DNA from: Eggerthia catenaformis OT 569 = DSM 20559
GTDB lineage: Bacteria; Bacillota_I; Bacilli_A; Erysipelotrichales; Coprobacillaceae
Length of the DNA: 64,000 bases
NCBI RefSeq assembly: GCF_000340375.1
Contig: NZ_KB446649.1
Span: 126,339-190,338, forward strand
Direction: 5' to 3'
Shown: positions 18,490 through 27,393 of the stretch, in pieces
Numbering within the stretch: position 1 is the stretch's first letter
Layout of the letters: every line of letters starts with the position of its first letter
Translations under genes and position numbers: made by a program
The notes under the pieces: generated by a model
What the model saw: only the letters and a program-made list of their open reading frames with translations
Told to the model about the DNA's origin: nothing
Databases searched by the model: none

Positions 18490-19527
18490 TCACCTTTCTT
18501 TATTCTGTTCCTGAATAAGTTTTTCTATATTCTTTCCAATAATTTCTACCAATGAAACAACCTGATCATAAGGCATACGTGTTGGTCCAATAACAGAAAT
18601 TGATCCTTTAGTATCCTGTCCTGTATCAAATGAAGCAGATATAACTGATACATCATTCAATTCATCATCAAAAGGCAACTCATTGCCTCCTATTCTAATC
18701 ACAACACCGTTCTGATTATCATCAAGCTCTAATGATTTCCATTGCTGGGCATTCTCAAAAGCACTTACTAATTTTCTTAGCTTATTAATATCATTATATT
18801 CCGGCTGATAAAGTAAATGATTCTTGCCGGAAAAATAGATATTACTTTTTGCAAACTTCATAAAAGCCTCTAAAAAAGCATTAAACAGTGCTTCATGTTC
18901 TTTTACACGAACATTCATAATCGGCTTAACATCTCGCTGAAGCTTATCAGCCACTTCATTAATAGGAGTTCCTACTAAAGTATCATTCATGATATCAACA
19001 CAGGCATTTAAATCATCCATAGATGATTTTTTAGAAATCTTAAAAACTTTATTTTCTACATGTCCTTTATCAGTCACAATAATCGCTGTTACGCTATTTG
19101 TTCCTACCGGAACAAGTGTAACATTCTGAAAATGCTCATATCCTGAATTACTGCCTAAAGCAACTGCTGTAAGATGCGTCAATTCACTAAGCATCTGGCA
19201 GCTTTCTTCAATAATCTCCTGCAATGAATAATTTTTATTCTGAAATAATGAAGCTACCTGGTTCTTAATTTCATCATTAACATTAGGTTGAAGCAGTGTT
19301 TCTACATAGAAATGATATCCCTTCATAGAAGGTATTCTGCCGCTAGATGTATGTGTCTTTTCTAAGAATCCTAAGTCTTCCAGAAGACTCATTTCATTTC
19401 TGATTGTTGCACTCGAATAAGAAAGATTGTACTTTGTCATTAGGAGCTTAGAACCAACCGGTTCAGCAGTTTCAATGTATTCCTCAACAATATATTTAAA
19501 AATCAATAATTGTCTCGCTGTTAACAT
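18490..19527 (-). CDS. hrcA: Heat-inducible transcription repressor HrcA
   Basis: Represses its own operon by binding CIRCE, with GroE as corepressor-type chaperone in the family model. 345 residues: winged-helix DNA-binding N-terminus (MLTARQLLIFKYIVEEYIET, LSYSSATIRNEMSLLEDLGF), then GAF-like and inserted dimerisation domains. Strong AAAGGAGGC site upstream. Two CIRCE-like operators flank its promoter, so autoregulation is visible in the sequence. Confidence 0.96.
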   Translation of the reverse strand: MLTARQLLIFKYIVEEYIETAEPVGSKLLMTKYNLSYSSATIRNEMSLLEDLGFLEKTHTSSGRIPSMKGYHFYVETLLQPNVNDEIKNQVASLFQNKNYSLQEIIEESCQMLSELTHLTAVALGSNSGYEHFQNVTLVPVGTNSVTAIIVTDKGHVENKVFKISKKSSMDDLNACVDIMNDTLVGTPINEVADKLQRDVKPIMNVRVKEHEALFNAFLEAFMKFAKSNIYFSGKNHLLYQPEYNDINKLRKLVSAFENAQQWKSLELDDNQNGVVIRIGGNELPFDDELNDVSVISASFDTGQDTKGSISVIGPTRMPYDQVVSLVEIIGKNIEKLIQEQNKER

Positions 19528-19540
19528 TTCAACGCCTCCT

Positions 19541-19567
19541 TTAGCACTCTTTATTCTTTGGTGCTAA
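19541..19567. promoter_or_regulatory. CIRCE operator, proximal
   Basis: TTAGCACTC, 9-bp spacer, TGGTGCTAA: a perfect left arm and a right arm with two differences from the CIRCE consensus. It lies between the promoter and the hrcA ribosome-binding site, where HrcA would block transcription. Confidence 0.9.
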
Positions 19568-19571
19568 CATC

Positions 19572-19599
19572 ATTATACACGTTCTTTTGGCACTGTCAA
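19572..19599 (-). promoter_or_regulatory. Promoter of hrcA-grpE-dnaK-dnaJ
   Basis: Consensus TTGACA (19594-19599), 16-bp spacer and TATAAT (19572-19577) on the minus strand, bracketed by the two CIRCE-like sites. Confidence 0.9.
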
Positions 19600-19613
19600 C
19601 ATTTTAGTGCTAG
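19587..19613. promoter_or_regulatory. Second, degenerate CIRCE-like operator over the -35 box
   Basis: TTGGCACTG, 9-bp spacer, TAGTGCTAG: the same 9-9-9 architecture as CIRCE with about two changes in each arm, overlapping the -35 hexamer. It would allow cooperative HrcA repression. Confidence 0.7.
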
Positions 19614-19632
19614 AATTTACAGAAAATAAAAA

Positions 19633-19649
19633 AGAGGACTCAATCCTCT
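19633..19649 (-). terminator. hemW terminator
   Basis: AGAGGA (19633-19638), 5-nt loop, TCCTCT (19644-19649) with a TTTTTTATTTT run following on the minus strand; overlaps the hemW stop. Confidence 0.8.
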
Positions 19650-20734
19650 AAAAAATCAATAAGTACAGTATTTAAAATATACATTCCCTGATCAGTTGTC
19701 TTTATATAATCATCTTTAATTATCAGATTATTTAAAGCTAAATGCTTAGCTATAGGATATCTATACAGGTTTAAAAAATTTTCATGATATCTTTTATTAA
19801 AATCCTTTATATTAAGACCTTCAACTAATCTTAAGGACATCATAAGATGATTAAACATCGTATCTTTCTTGGTAAGCTTTTGAATGCTTGTAATATCTTT
19901 TCCTTTTAAATACCGGTTAAGAGCTCTTGAATGAGTTATCAGCAGATCATCTATTTTTCCTGATGCCCCTACTCCTAAACCATAATAGTTTTCATAATGC
20001 CAATATACTTTATTATGTATAGATTCATAATTCCCTTTGGCATAATTACTAACTTCATACTGATGAAAGCCTTGATTGCTTAATACTTCATAAATCATTC
20101 TATTCCACTGATATTCTACCTCACTGTCAAGAGGAACAAAGCGAGAATTCTTTAAGATAGTATGATCTTCTAAAATCAGTGAATAATAAGAAATATGTTT
20201 AACAGGAAGATTTTCTATAGTAGAAAGATCATTAAATAAATCAGATTTCTTCTGATCCGGTAATCCATACATCATATCAATAGATATATTATCTATAAAT
20301 TCAAAAGCTTGTTTTATAAACTGCTGTGCCTGTAATGAAGTATGTTTCCTTCCTATTTTTTCTAATAGATCATCATTGAAAGTTTGTATCCCTACTGATA
20401 AACGATTAATACCGGATTTTTTTAAAAGTTTGAGTTTTTCAACACTCATTGATTCAGGATTCACTTCTATTGTAAATTCTTTAAGATTATTATCAGTTAA
20501 CGGCTTAAGGATCTCAAAAAGATAAGATAGCTGATAATAGTTCAAAGCACTAGGAGTTCCTCCTCCTATATAAATAGTCTTAAAATTTTTTTCAGGTAAA
20601 GACTCTATTTCCTCAGAAAGTATAGACAGATAACGGTCAGCAATTCCCTGATTATAGAATACTTTTGCGAAATCACAGTAAGTACAGATATGCTCACAGA
20701 AAGGAATATGTATATAAAGAGCTTCAGTCTTCAT
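19640..20734 (-). CDS. hemW: Radical SAM heme chaperone HemW-like protein
   Basis: HemN-family radical SAM protein of 364 residues. It opens YIHIPFCEHICTYCDF with the CxxxCxxC cluster motif at about 13-20, then GGGTPSAL, EVNPESM, and RLSVGIQTFND. It lacks the long coproporphyrinogen-oxidase features of true HemN, and its size fits HemW, a heme-handling chaperone. It overlaps sdaA by 11 bp and lies downstream of hrcA's promoter region in the opposite direction of reading order, close to the usual Bacillota hemW-hrcA arrangement. Confidence 0.88.
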   Translation of the reverse strand: MKTEALYIHIPFCEHICTYCDFAKVFYNQGIADRYLSILSEEIESLPEKNFKTIYIGGGTPSALNYYQLSYLFEILKPLTDNNLKEFTIEVNPESMSVEKLKLLKKSGINRLSVGIQTFNDDLLEKIGRKHTSLQAQQFIKQAFEFIDNISIDMMYGLPDQKKSDLFNDLSTIENLPVKHISYYSLILEDHTILKNSRFVPLDSEVEYQWNRMIYEVLSNQGFHQYEVSNYAKGNYESIHNKVYWHYENYYGLGVGASGKIDDLLITHSRALNRYLKGKDITSIQKLTKKDTMFNHLMMSLRLVEGLNIKDFNKRYHENFLNLYRYPIAKHLALNNLIIKDDYIKTTDQGMYILNTVLIDFLED

Positions 20735-21938
20735 AGATATCCTTATATTCTTTTGCTAGACCACCTAAGCTTGTCTCTTTATAAGCAGAATTAAGATCAG
20801 CTCCCGTTTCCTTCATAACTTGAACTATTGTATCAAAAGATATCTTATTCTTCCTTAAGTATCCTAATTCCTTTGCTAGGGTTGCTGAATCAACAGCACG
20901 CATTGCTCCAAATGCATTACGTTCAATGCATGGAATTTGCACATAACCCATAACCGGATCACAGGTTAAGCCTAAATTATGCTCAAGACCCATCTCAGCT
21001 GCATAAGCAATCAAAGAATTATTCAATTCATAAATCCATGCCATGGCGGCGGCAGCCATAGCACAAGCTGTTCCAACTTCTGCCTGACATCCTCCATCAG
21101 CACCGGAGATTGTTGCATTTGTTTTTACTACATTGCCAAAAATACCGGCAATCGCAAGAGCCTTTATCAGATCTGATTTCTTCATACTCATCTTTGAATA
21201 GGCATAATAAAGAACCGCAGGCAATATACCGCTTGCTCCACATGTAGGTGCTGTTACAATAGTATAGCCATCAGCATTCTGTTCACTGACTGCATAAGCA
21301 TAGCTAGCTAAAAATAAGCGTCCTCTTTCTGTTTCTGAATGCGTATTTAATGCCTGCTGATACATTGAAGAAGCAACTCTCTTGAGTTTCAAGGCACCTT
21401 GAATAGTCCCTTGGGTATGTAAACCTTTTTCAATACAGCGAAACATTGTATCTAATATCATATGCAGATATCCTTTAATATCTTCATCTTCGTAAGCTAA
21501 TACATAATCATATAATGAAATACCTTGTGATTCACAATATAATAGTATTTCTTCTAATGTTTTTTGTGGATAAACTTCTTTTTTATACTGATGATGGTCT
21601 CCTGCAAAAACAATTTCCCCTCCGCCAATTGAATAAGCTTCTATTGAAGCCGATATTTTCTGATCTGCTATAACATCAACAATCATTCCATTAGGATGTT
21701 TAGGTAAAGAGTCACTGGAAAATGTAAAAGTACATTTTGTCGGAGAAAATGTTTTTTCCATTATTTTATCTGTTAAATGCCCTTTCCCGGTTAATGCCAA
21801 TGATCCATAAAGATGAACAATAACTTCCTGAGCATAAGGATACAGTTTTTTAATATGTTCAGCAATTTTCATAGGACCCATAGTATGTGATGAAGATGGT
21901 CCTACTCCTACCTTATATAATTCTCTTAAAGATTGCAT
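20724..21938 (-). CDS. sdaA: L-serine dehydratase, Fe-S dependent, single chain
   Basis: Deaminates L-serine to pyruvate and ammonia using a [4Fe-4S] cluster. The 404-residue protein joins both parts that are separate (SdaAB and SdaAA) in Bacillus. The N-terminal half has YKVGVGPSSSHTMGP near residue 8, and the C-terminal half has the cluster/catalytic cysteines in TAPTCGASGILPAV, GADGGCQAEVG and LTCDPVMGYVQIPC. The enzyme is oxygen-labile, fitting an anaerobe. Its 3' end overlaps hemW by 11 bp, and it follows holA by 8 bp, so it is embedded in a core operon. Confidence 0.92.
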   Translation of the reverse strand: MQSLRELYKVGVGPSSSHTMGPMKIAEHIKKLYPYAQEVIVHLYGSLALTGKGHLTDKIMEKTFSPTKCTFTFSSDSLPKHPNGMIVDVIADQKISASIEAYSIGGGEIVFAGDHHQYKKEVYPQKTLEEILLYCESQGISLYDYVLAYEDEDIKGYLHMILDTMFRCIEKGLHTQGTIQGALKLKRVASSMYQQALNTHSETERGRLFLASYAYAVSEQNADGYTIVTAPTCGASGILPAVLYYAYSKMSMKKSDLIKALAIAGIFGNVVKTNATISGADGGCQAEVGTACAMAAAAMAWIYELNNSLIAYAAEMGLEHNLGLTCDPVMGYVQIPCIERNAFGAMRAVDSATLAKELGYLRKNKISFDTIVQVMKETGADLNSAYKETSLGGLAKEYKDIYED

Positions 21939-21946
21939 AAGCCCTC

Positions 21947-22900
21947 CTAAATCAACATAAGGAATAATTCTAATCCCTTTTTTTTGTCAATCATTCCTGT
22001 TTTTATTTTTACATCAAGCTCTGAAAGCTGATGAAGCTTATATAATAAGTCATCAATCTCAAATTTCTTGGCATTCATCCTAATCGGATAAACGGCTCGC
22101 GGATTCAATCCTAATATACTAACCATTTCCTTATCACTATAACCTTTTCTTTCTAATAGCTTAACCTGATAAAGATTACGCAGAGAATAAGCTATTAAGG
22201 CTATTAAGGCTATTGGCTCATGATTAGAAATCATTAAATCATGATAAATGAAAGAAACCTGAGACAAATCATGAGATAAAATAGCATTTGTTAATGCAAA
22301 AACATTTTCTTCAATAGGCCTACTGACCAGTCTGTTAACATCTTGTATCTGTATATTTTTAGTATACAGACATAGTTTTTCCACTTGATTGCTAACAGCT
22401 TCTAAATCATCTCCTGTTCTTTCTAAAAGGAGATTTAAAGCATCATCATTAATTATTGCCTCTCTTTTTTTAATTGCTTCTCTAGCAAGTTTGTATAAGT
22501 CATGACGATTTACTTTTTCTATTTCATAAAACTTAGCATATTTTCTTAATGCTTTCACTGCTTTTTTTCTTTTATCAAAATTCATCACATCATGATAAAT
22601 TACAAAGATTGTTGTAGGATTATCATGTGCCAAGTAATCTATAAAAGCGATTATATCTTCTTCGCTGATTTCTTTCTGTTTTTCAGATGTTAAGAAAAGC
22701 GGCTGTCTTAAAACAATCATCTTGTATTCGCTTAAAAAAGGCGGTGTCAAAGCATCAGAAAGAATTTCTGACATAGATGTTTCATTTAGATAATAAACTA
22801 TAAAGCTCATATTCTCTTCATCAGTATGATATTTTTTCTTTAGTTTTGCCAACTGCTGTTTCATCAACAGCTTTTCATTTCCATAAATAACAATATTCAT
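21947..22900 (-). CDS. holA: DNA polymerase III delta subunit
   Basis: Clamp-loader subunit that opens the beta clamp. 317 residues with the weakly conserved HolA pattern: N-terminal MNIVIYGNEKLLMKQQL, the middle VNRHDLYKLAREAIKK, and the characteristic LLLERTGDDLEAVSNQVEKL near 158-178 and RPIEENVFALTNAI near 188. Usually found downstream of comEC in Bacillota; here two metabolic genes are inserted between them. Confidence 0.9.
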   Translation of the reverse strand: MNIVIYGNEKLLMKQQLAKLKKKYHTDEENMSFIVYYLNETSMSEILSDALTPPFLSEYKMIVLRQPLFLTSEKQKEISEEDIIAFIDYLAHDNPTTIFVIYHDVMNFDKRKKAVKALRKYAKFYEIEKVNRHDLYKLAREAIKKREAIINDDALNLLLERTGDDLEAVSNQVEKLCLYTKNIQIQDVNRLVSRPIEENVFALTNAILSHDLSQVSFIYHDLMISNHEPIALIALIAYSLRNLYQVKLLERKGYSDKEMVSILGLNPRAVYPIRMNAKKFEIDDLLYKLHQLSELDVKIKTGMIDKKKGLELFLMLI

Positions 22901-22901
22901 T

Positions 22902-23831
22902 TTATAATCTTTCTTTCATCCATTCATAAATATCATCAAATACTATTTCATGATCTATCTCATTAAGTATTTCATGCCGATAATCTTCATATAATTTACA
23001 TGTCAAGTCTTTTATTCCTGTTATCTGATACATTCCATAAACCTTTTTAACACCTGTCCCTAAATTACCTACCGGATCATTGGCACCGGAAATAATGAGA
23101 ATAGGAAGGTCTTTATTAGTCCTATTTGTATTAGTCTGGATAGAATCAAAATATACAGTTTCAAATAATCCTTTATAGCCATTTAAAGTAAAAACATAAT
23201 TACACATAGGATCCTGATAATATTTTTTTACTATCTCCTGATTTCTAGTAAGCCAGCTTTTTTCCGGTTTTTTTCCATTTGTATCAAACTTCTGATAACT
23301 CTTACCAAAAGATAAAGCTGTCACAAAACGACTACGGTGATGTGATTTAAAAATCTTAATAAATATTTCATTCAAGGTAATCGCAAAGCGTGAAAGTGCC
23401 GGACTGATATATCCTGTTCCCATAATAATTGCTCCATTCAACGGTTCATCATAAGTACTTAAATATTTTCTTAAGAGATAAGACCCCATTGAATGTCCTA
23501 AAATAAAATAAGGAATATTAGGATAATCTTTTATTATATGATGAAAAAACTTATACATATCAGCAGTTAATGTATCACTGGGGTGATTATTTGTAAAATA
23601 GCCATATTCTTCATCATTGTTAACACTTTTTCCATGTCCTAGATGATCATACCCAACAACCATGATTCCCTTATCATTTAAATAACGTGAAAATGAATCA
23701 TATCTGTCAATATATTCCTGCATACCATGGGCAATCTGTAAGATAGCCTTTATTTTTCTTTCAGGCTTCCAAACAATCGCATGAAGATGATGTAATTGAT
23801 CATTGGATAAAAAGGTAAATTCCTGCTTCAT
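22902..23831 (-). CDS. Alpha/beta hydrolase, lysophospholipase/monoacylglycerol lipase-like
   Basis: Serine hydrolase of 309 residues. It shows the oxyanion region QIAHGMQEYIDRY near 34-46, GYDHLGHGKS near 60, the nucleophile elbow GHSMGS near 114, catalytic Asp in SGANDPVG and His in YEDYRHEIL near the end. No signal peptide, so cytosolic. It ends one base before the holA start and so is likely cotranscribed. The lipid substrate is inferred from family resemblance only. Confidence 0.85.
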   Translation of the reverse strand: MKQEFTFLSNDQLHHLHAIVWKPERKIKAILQIAHGMQEYIDRYDSFSRYLNDKGIMVVGYDHLGHGKSVNNDEEYGYFTNNHPSDTLTADMYKFFHHIIKDYPNIPYFILGHSMGSYLLRKYLSTYDEPLNGAIIMGTGYISPALSRFAITLNEIFIKIFKSHHRSRFVTALSFGKSYQKFDTNGKKPEKSWLTRNQEIVKKYYQDPMCNYVFTLNGYKGLFETVYFDSIQTNTNRTNKDLPILIISGANDPVGNLGTGVKKVYGMYQITGIKDLTCKLYEDYRHEILNEIDHEIVFDDIYEWMKERL

Positions 23832-23883
23832 AATGATTCCTCCACATATACATATTATACAGCATCCTTCTTATAAAAAAAGT

Positions 23884-23904
23884 GAGAACTCATGAAAAGT
23901 TCTC
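23884..23904 (-). terminator. Terminator of 3-hydroxyacyl-CoA dehydrogenase gene
   Basis: GAGAAC (23884-23889) pairs with GTTCTC (23899-23904); flanking A- and T-runs extend the stem with a bulge and give a U-tract on the minus strand. Confidence 0.7.
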
Positions 23905-23914
23905 AACTTTTTAA

Positions 23915-24853
23915 TTATTTATATTTGTAGAATCCTTCACCGGCATTAACACCAGTCTTACCGGCATCAATGTATTCTTTCAATTTACCGGCCACCTTGC
24001 CTTGAATTGTTTCCGGATCTTTTGATCTTGGATCCATAATCACAATATTATAAGCCGTTGTCAACCCTACAACATCAAGAATTCTAAATGGTCCAGCAGG
24101 AGCACCTGTTCCTAGCATCCATGTCTTATCAATTGTTTCCGGATCTGCAACGCCATTCGCAAACAAAGCTTCAGCAGCATTTAAGAAAGGCACTAACATA
24201 CTATTTAAAATATAGCCCGGCTGTTCTTTATGAAGCTTTAAAGGAACCATATGAATTGCTGAAGTAAATTCTACAGTCTGATCATAATATATTTTCTCTG
24301 TACCGGCATGACCCATTATTTCACCAGTATTATTTCTCCAAATTTCATTCGCAAAATGTAATGCCAGATATTTTTCCGGTCTGCCTGTATAAGAAGCGAA
24401 TGTACTTGGTAACATTGTTGATGAATTTGTTGCAATAACCGTATGATCAGGAAGGTATTTTGCCATTTCTGTATAAAAAGCTATCTTCTGTTTAGGGTCT
24501 TCAGCAATGGATTCAATCACAAAATCTGCATCTTTAAATGCTTCATTATAATCCGTTGTCAATACAAGACTCTCATATGCTCTATTAACTCTATCTTTTA
24601 AATCAGCAATAACTTCATCAGTTATTTCACCGGTGATTCCAAATCCTCTTGGTGTCAATGCCGGATTTTCTTTTAATGCATCAATTGTCTTTAAATAAAT
24701 ATCTTTTAGTCTGTCAACCTTTGGCTGTGTACGCCCAATTGAGCCTTCACTTCTTAGCCATATTTTTGTATCAAAACCGGAAAAAGCTGTCTGGAAAGCA
24801 ATTTGACTTCCCAATACTCCTCCGCCTGCTACAACTATTTTTTTCCAATTCAT
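23915..24853 (-). CDS. 3-hydroxyacyl-CoA dehydrogenase family protein
   Basis: NAD-dependent oxidation/reduction of 3-hydroxyacyl-CoA. 312 residues: Rossmann motif VVAGGGVLGSQIA at 7-19, IESIAEDPKQK near 115, ATNSSTMLPS near 140, catalytic His in ALHFANEIW near 164, Asn in GYILNSMLVPF, and a C-terminal dimer domain with GAPAGPFRILDVVGL. The usual HFxNP is HFANE here. No thiolase, crotonase or acyl-CoA dehydrogenase is nearby, so a butyrate pathway role is uncertain. Confidence 0.87.
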   Translation of the reverse strand: MNWKKIVVAGGGVLGSQIAFQTAFSGFDTKIWLRSEGSIGRTQPKVDRLKDIYLKTIDALKENPALTPRGFGITGEITDEVIADLKDRVNRAYESLVLTTDYNEAFKDADFVIESIAEDPKQKIAFYTEMAKYLPDHTVIATNSSTMLPSTFASYTGRPEKYLALHFANEIWRNNTGEIMGHAGTEKIYYDQTVEFTSAIHMVPLKLHKEQPGYILNSMLVPFLNAAEALFANGVADPETIDKTWMLGTGAPAGPFRILDVVGLTTAYNIVIMDPRSKDPETIQGKVAGKLKEYIDAGKTGVNAGEGFYKYK

Positions 24854-24943
24854 TTTTATTTCCTCCTCATTTCTATTAATAATATATTAGCACTAAAAGT
24901 ATTAAATGAAAATCTATATGTTCTTTTTTATATCCTTCTATCT

Positions 24944-26941
24944 TCATCTAAAGATATAATAATGCTTTCTATAATGAATAATAGTAATATTGGAATCTCT
25001 ATCTGTTCTTAGTGTCAGTATCCCCCTTTCTTTTAATCTTTTAAGAACCAATGACGAAGGATGGTGATATTTATTATTTCTACCTACACCTATCAATGCC
25101 GCTTTAGGATGTATCATTTCAAAAAGTGCAACACTGCTAGAATACTTTGAACCATGATGAGGAACTTTTAAAATATCTACATTTAAAGAACGATATTTAT
25201 TAACTAAAGCCTTTTCTACTTCACTTGATATATCACCGGTAAACAAATAATGAATATTAAATAATGTCATATAAAGAATATTACTCTTATCATTCTTTTC
25301 TTTTGATTTGGTTTCTACAGTTAAGCAGGATATACTAAAATCTTTCTTTTTCCTCTCTTTAAATGGTTTATCTATAACTTCTCTAACATCAAAATGTTTC
25401 TTTAAGGAATCCAACGCTCCGCTATGGTCATAATCATAATGAGATATAAAAACTGTATCTAATCTTTTAACTCCTCTACTTTTTAAATAAGGAATAACAC
25501 GATTTAAAGCAATATCATAATTCCTGTCACCTCCTGTATCTATCAGGTAGTTTCCCTGATCAAAAGGCAATCGTATAAATGTACAGTCTCCCTGCCCTAC
25601 ATCTATCATTGTTACTTCAGCATAAAACTTATAGTTAGAATAAAAATTAAAGATAATCAGTAATGATAAACAGCACAGTAAATGACGATGAATCGTCTTT
25701 TTTAACTGCTGTCTAATAATAATTTGTGCTAATAAAAAATAATAAATACCTATAAATAATAGATTAGGCTTTCCAAATATCATTTCATGACTTAAAGAAT
25801 ATGAACTTTTAAGAATAGAATCAAATATATTAATAAAAATTATTAATAGATACTGCACAAATGGTATAAATAATGACAATACTGTCAATAGATAAAAATA
25901 TTTTATAAAAGGCACTAATAGACATCCTAGAACAAATGAGAATGGATATATTGAATAATTAACACTTAATATAATAGGAATAGAGGACAGATATACACAA
26001 ACAAAAGAATATTTTAAATTTTTTGTCAGTAAGACTATCAAATAAATAAAATATGAGAATATAAAAGAAAGATTGAATAGAATAAATGGATTATATATTA
26101 ATGAAATCATCACTAACAAGGAAAGAAAATCAAGACTATTAAGATATTTTTTAAAATAATCATGGAAAAGCATAAAATAAGCTCTCCATAATGAAATATT
26201 ATAAGGAATAGAAAAAACATATATGCCCAATAAGAATCGAGTTAAAACAGATGCTTTCTTTTGGGAAAGCAGATAGCTTAAAAGATTATTTAAAATATTT
26301 GATAAAGCAGTAATATGCATTCCGCTTAAAGCAAATAAATGTACTATAGATAGACTAATCATCTTCTGATAATCTGATTCAAGATCATTATGTATACCTA
26401 AAAGAAATAGTTTCTGATAGCTGGCTATCTTAGGAGAAGATGATAAATGATCAACAATAATATGAATTAAGGATTTATGAGAAACTCTTTTAACAACGGA
26501 AACAAGCTTAGCTTTTGCTTTAATATTTAAAGATCTCAAATAGTATGTTTCATTAAAAAAATCAGTATTATTAATAGCTAATTGTTTTACTTTTAAAATC
26601 GCTTCATCGTAATAAGAGAACTTTTCTTTTGTATAAACCTTGATTTTTCCTTGTGATGTTTTTAAGACTATAAAATTTTCTTTAATATCAATTACTTTTC
26701 CTTTAATCAGATGATTCATATGTATATCATAGGATAGTGGACGAAATAAAAGTATTCCTATGAATAAAAGAATAATAATAACTGAATAATGAAGAAACTT
26801 AAGAAGAAAGAAACTATAGATGATTAAAATAAGATAAAAGACCGGATGATAAAATCGTGATAAAACACAAAGTATTGAAAAGACAGCATAATAAATAAGA
26901 TGATAGCTTAAAGGGATAGGTTGTTCCGATATTTTAAAAAT
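24944..26941 (-). CDS. comEC: Competence protein ComEC/Rec2 (non-standard start)
   Basis: Membrane channel for uptake of single-stranded DNA. From the first ATG (26719) the product has an OB-like N-domain, the competence membrane domain (SIVHLFALSGMHITALS near residue 143) and a C-terminal metallo-beta-lactamase-like domain (DVGQGDCTFIRLP, HYDYDHSGAL, PHHGS). The same frame is open back to 26959 and encodes two or three hydrophobic segments (YHLIYYAVFSILCVLS, VFYLILIIYSFFLL, VIIILLFIGILLF), the part expected ahead of the OB domain. That extension has no ATG, GTG or TTG. I place the start at the ATT at 26939-26941 as the best guess; ATA or ATC, or a -1 shift from comEA, are alternatives. Confidence 0.8.
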   Translation of the reverse strand: MFKISEQPIPLSYHLIYYAVFSILCVLSRFYHPVFYLILIIYSFFLLKFLHYSVIIILLFIGILLFRPLSYDIHMNHLIKGKVIDIKENFIVLKTSQGKIKVYTKEKFSYYDEAILKVKQLAINNTDFFNETYYLRSLNIKAKAKLVSVVKRVSHKSLIHIIVDHLSSSPKIASYQKLFLLGIHNDLESDYQKMISLSIVHLFALSGMHITALSNILNNLLSYLLSQKKASVLTRFLLGIYVFSIPYNISLWRAYFMLFHDYFKKYLNSLDFLSLLVMISLIYNPFILFNLSFIFSYFIYLIVLLTKNLKYSFVCVYLSSIPIILSVNYSIYPFSFVLGCLLVPFIKYFYLLTVLSLFIPFVQYLLIIFINIFDSILKSSYSLSHEMIFGKPNLLFIGIYYFLLAQIIIRQQLKKTIHRHLLCCLSLLIIFNFYSNYKFYAEVTMIDVGQGDCTFIRLPFDQGNYLIDTGGDRNYDIALNRVIPYLKSRGVKRLDTVFISHYDYDHSGALDSLKKHFDVREVIDKPFKERKKKDFSISCLTVETKSKEKNDKSNILYMTLFNIHYLFTGDISSEVEKALVNKYRSLNVDILKVPHHGSKYSSSVALFEMIHPKAALIGVGRNNKYHHPSSLVLKRLKERGILTLRTDRDSNITIIHYRKHYYIFR

Positions 26942-27378
26942 CTCTGATTCCCTATCCCTTTAATATTCTTTAAATCTTCTATCTTTTCAAAACAATGCTT
27001 TTTACGATATTCAATAATCTTGTCCGCCGTCTTTTCTCCTATCCCTTTAAGCATCATTAATTCTTTCTTTGTAGCATTATTTAATGAGATCATATGTTCT
27101 TGTTTTACAGGAAGATAATAGCTTTCTTCTGCATGTATTATCTTGTTCATATTAATGCTTTTTACACTGGCATTCTCTTTTATTCCTACCTTCTTTACTA
27201 AATCCTTCATAGTCATTCCTTCTTTAATAGGGATTTTCCCTGTCTGATTAAATGCTCCTTCAAGTGTCACTGTTAATTCTTTTGGCTTCTTATAATTTAA
27301 AGGTTCCGGCTTTCTCAGCGAATGAATAACAGAAAGAATAAACAATAGGATAAATCCTATTATCTGTATTTTTTTCAT
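26908..27378 (-). CDS. comEA: Competence protein ComEA (DNA receptor)
   Basis: Membrane-anchored double-stranded DNA binding protein of the uptake machine. 156 residues: an N-terminal membrane anchor (KKIQIIGFILLFILSVI), a SLBB-like domain (about 35-95, TVTLEGAFNQTGKIPI) and a helix-hairpin-helix pair (LNNATKKELMMLKGIGEKTA and LKNIKGIGNQRFLKY). The ATG at 27378 has AAGGAG 11 bp upstream; a TTG at 27381 is less likely. The last HhH residues are coded within the hairpin that leads into comEC. Confidence 0.93.
   Translation of the reverse strand: MKKIQIIGFILLFILSVIHSLRKPEPLNYKKPKELTVTLEGAFNQTGKIPIKEGMTMKDLVKKVGIKENASVKSINMNKIIHAEESYYLPVKQEHMISLNNATKKELMMLKGIGEKTADKIIEYRKKHCFEKIEDLKNIKGIGNQRFLKYRNNLSL
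26910..26961 (-). promoter_or_regulatory. 11-bp inverted repeat spanning the comEA-comEC junction
   Basis: AAAGGGATAGG (26961-26951 on the minus strand) pairs perfectly with CCTATCCCTTT (26920-26910); loop 30 nt. The 5' arm holds the only SD-like sequence for an upstream comEC start, and the loop holds TTTAAAA, a -1 slippery heptamer in phase with comEA. It could hide the comEC start until comEA is translated. Confidence 0.6.
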
Positions 27379-27393
27379 CAAAAAAGGAACTCC

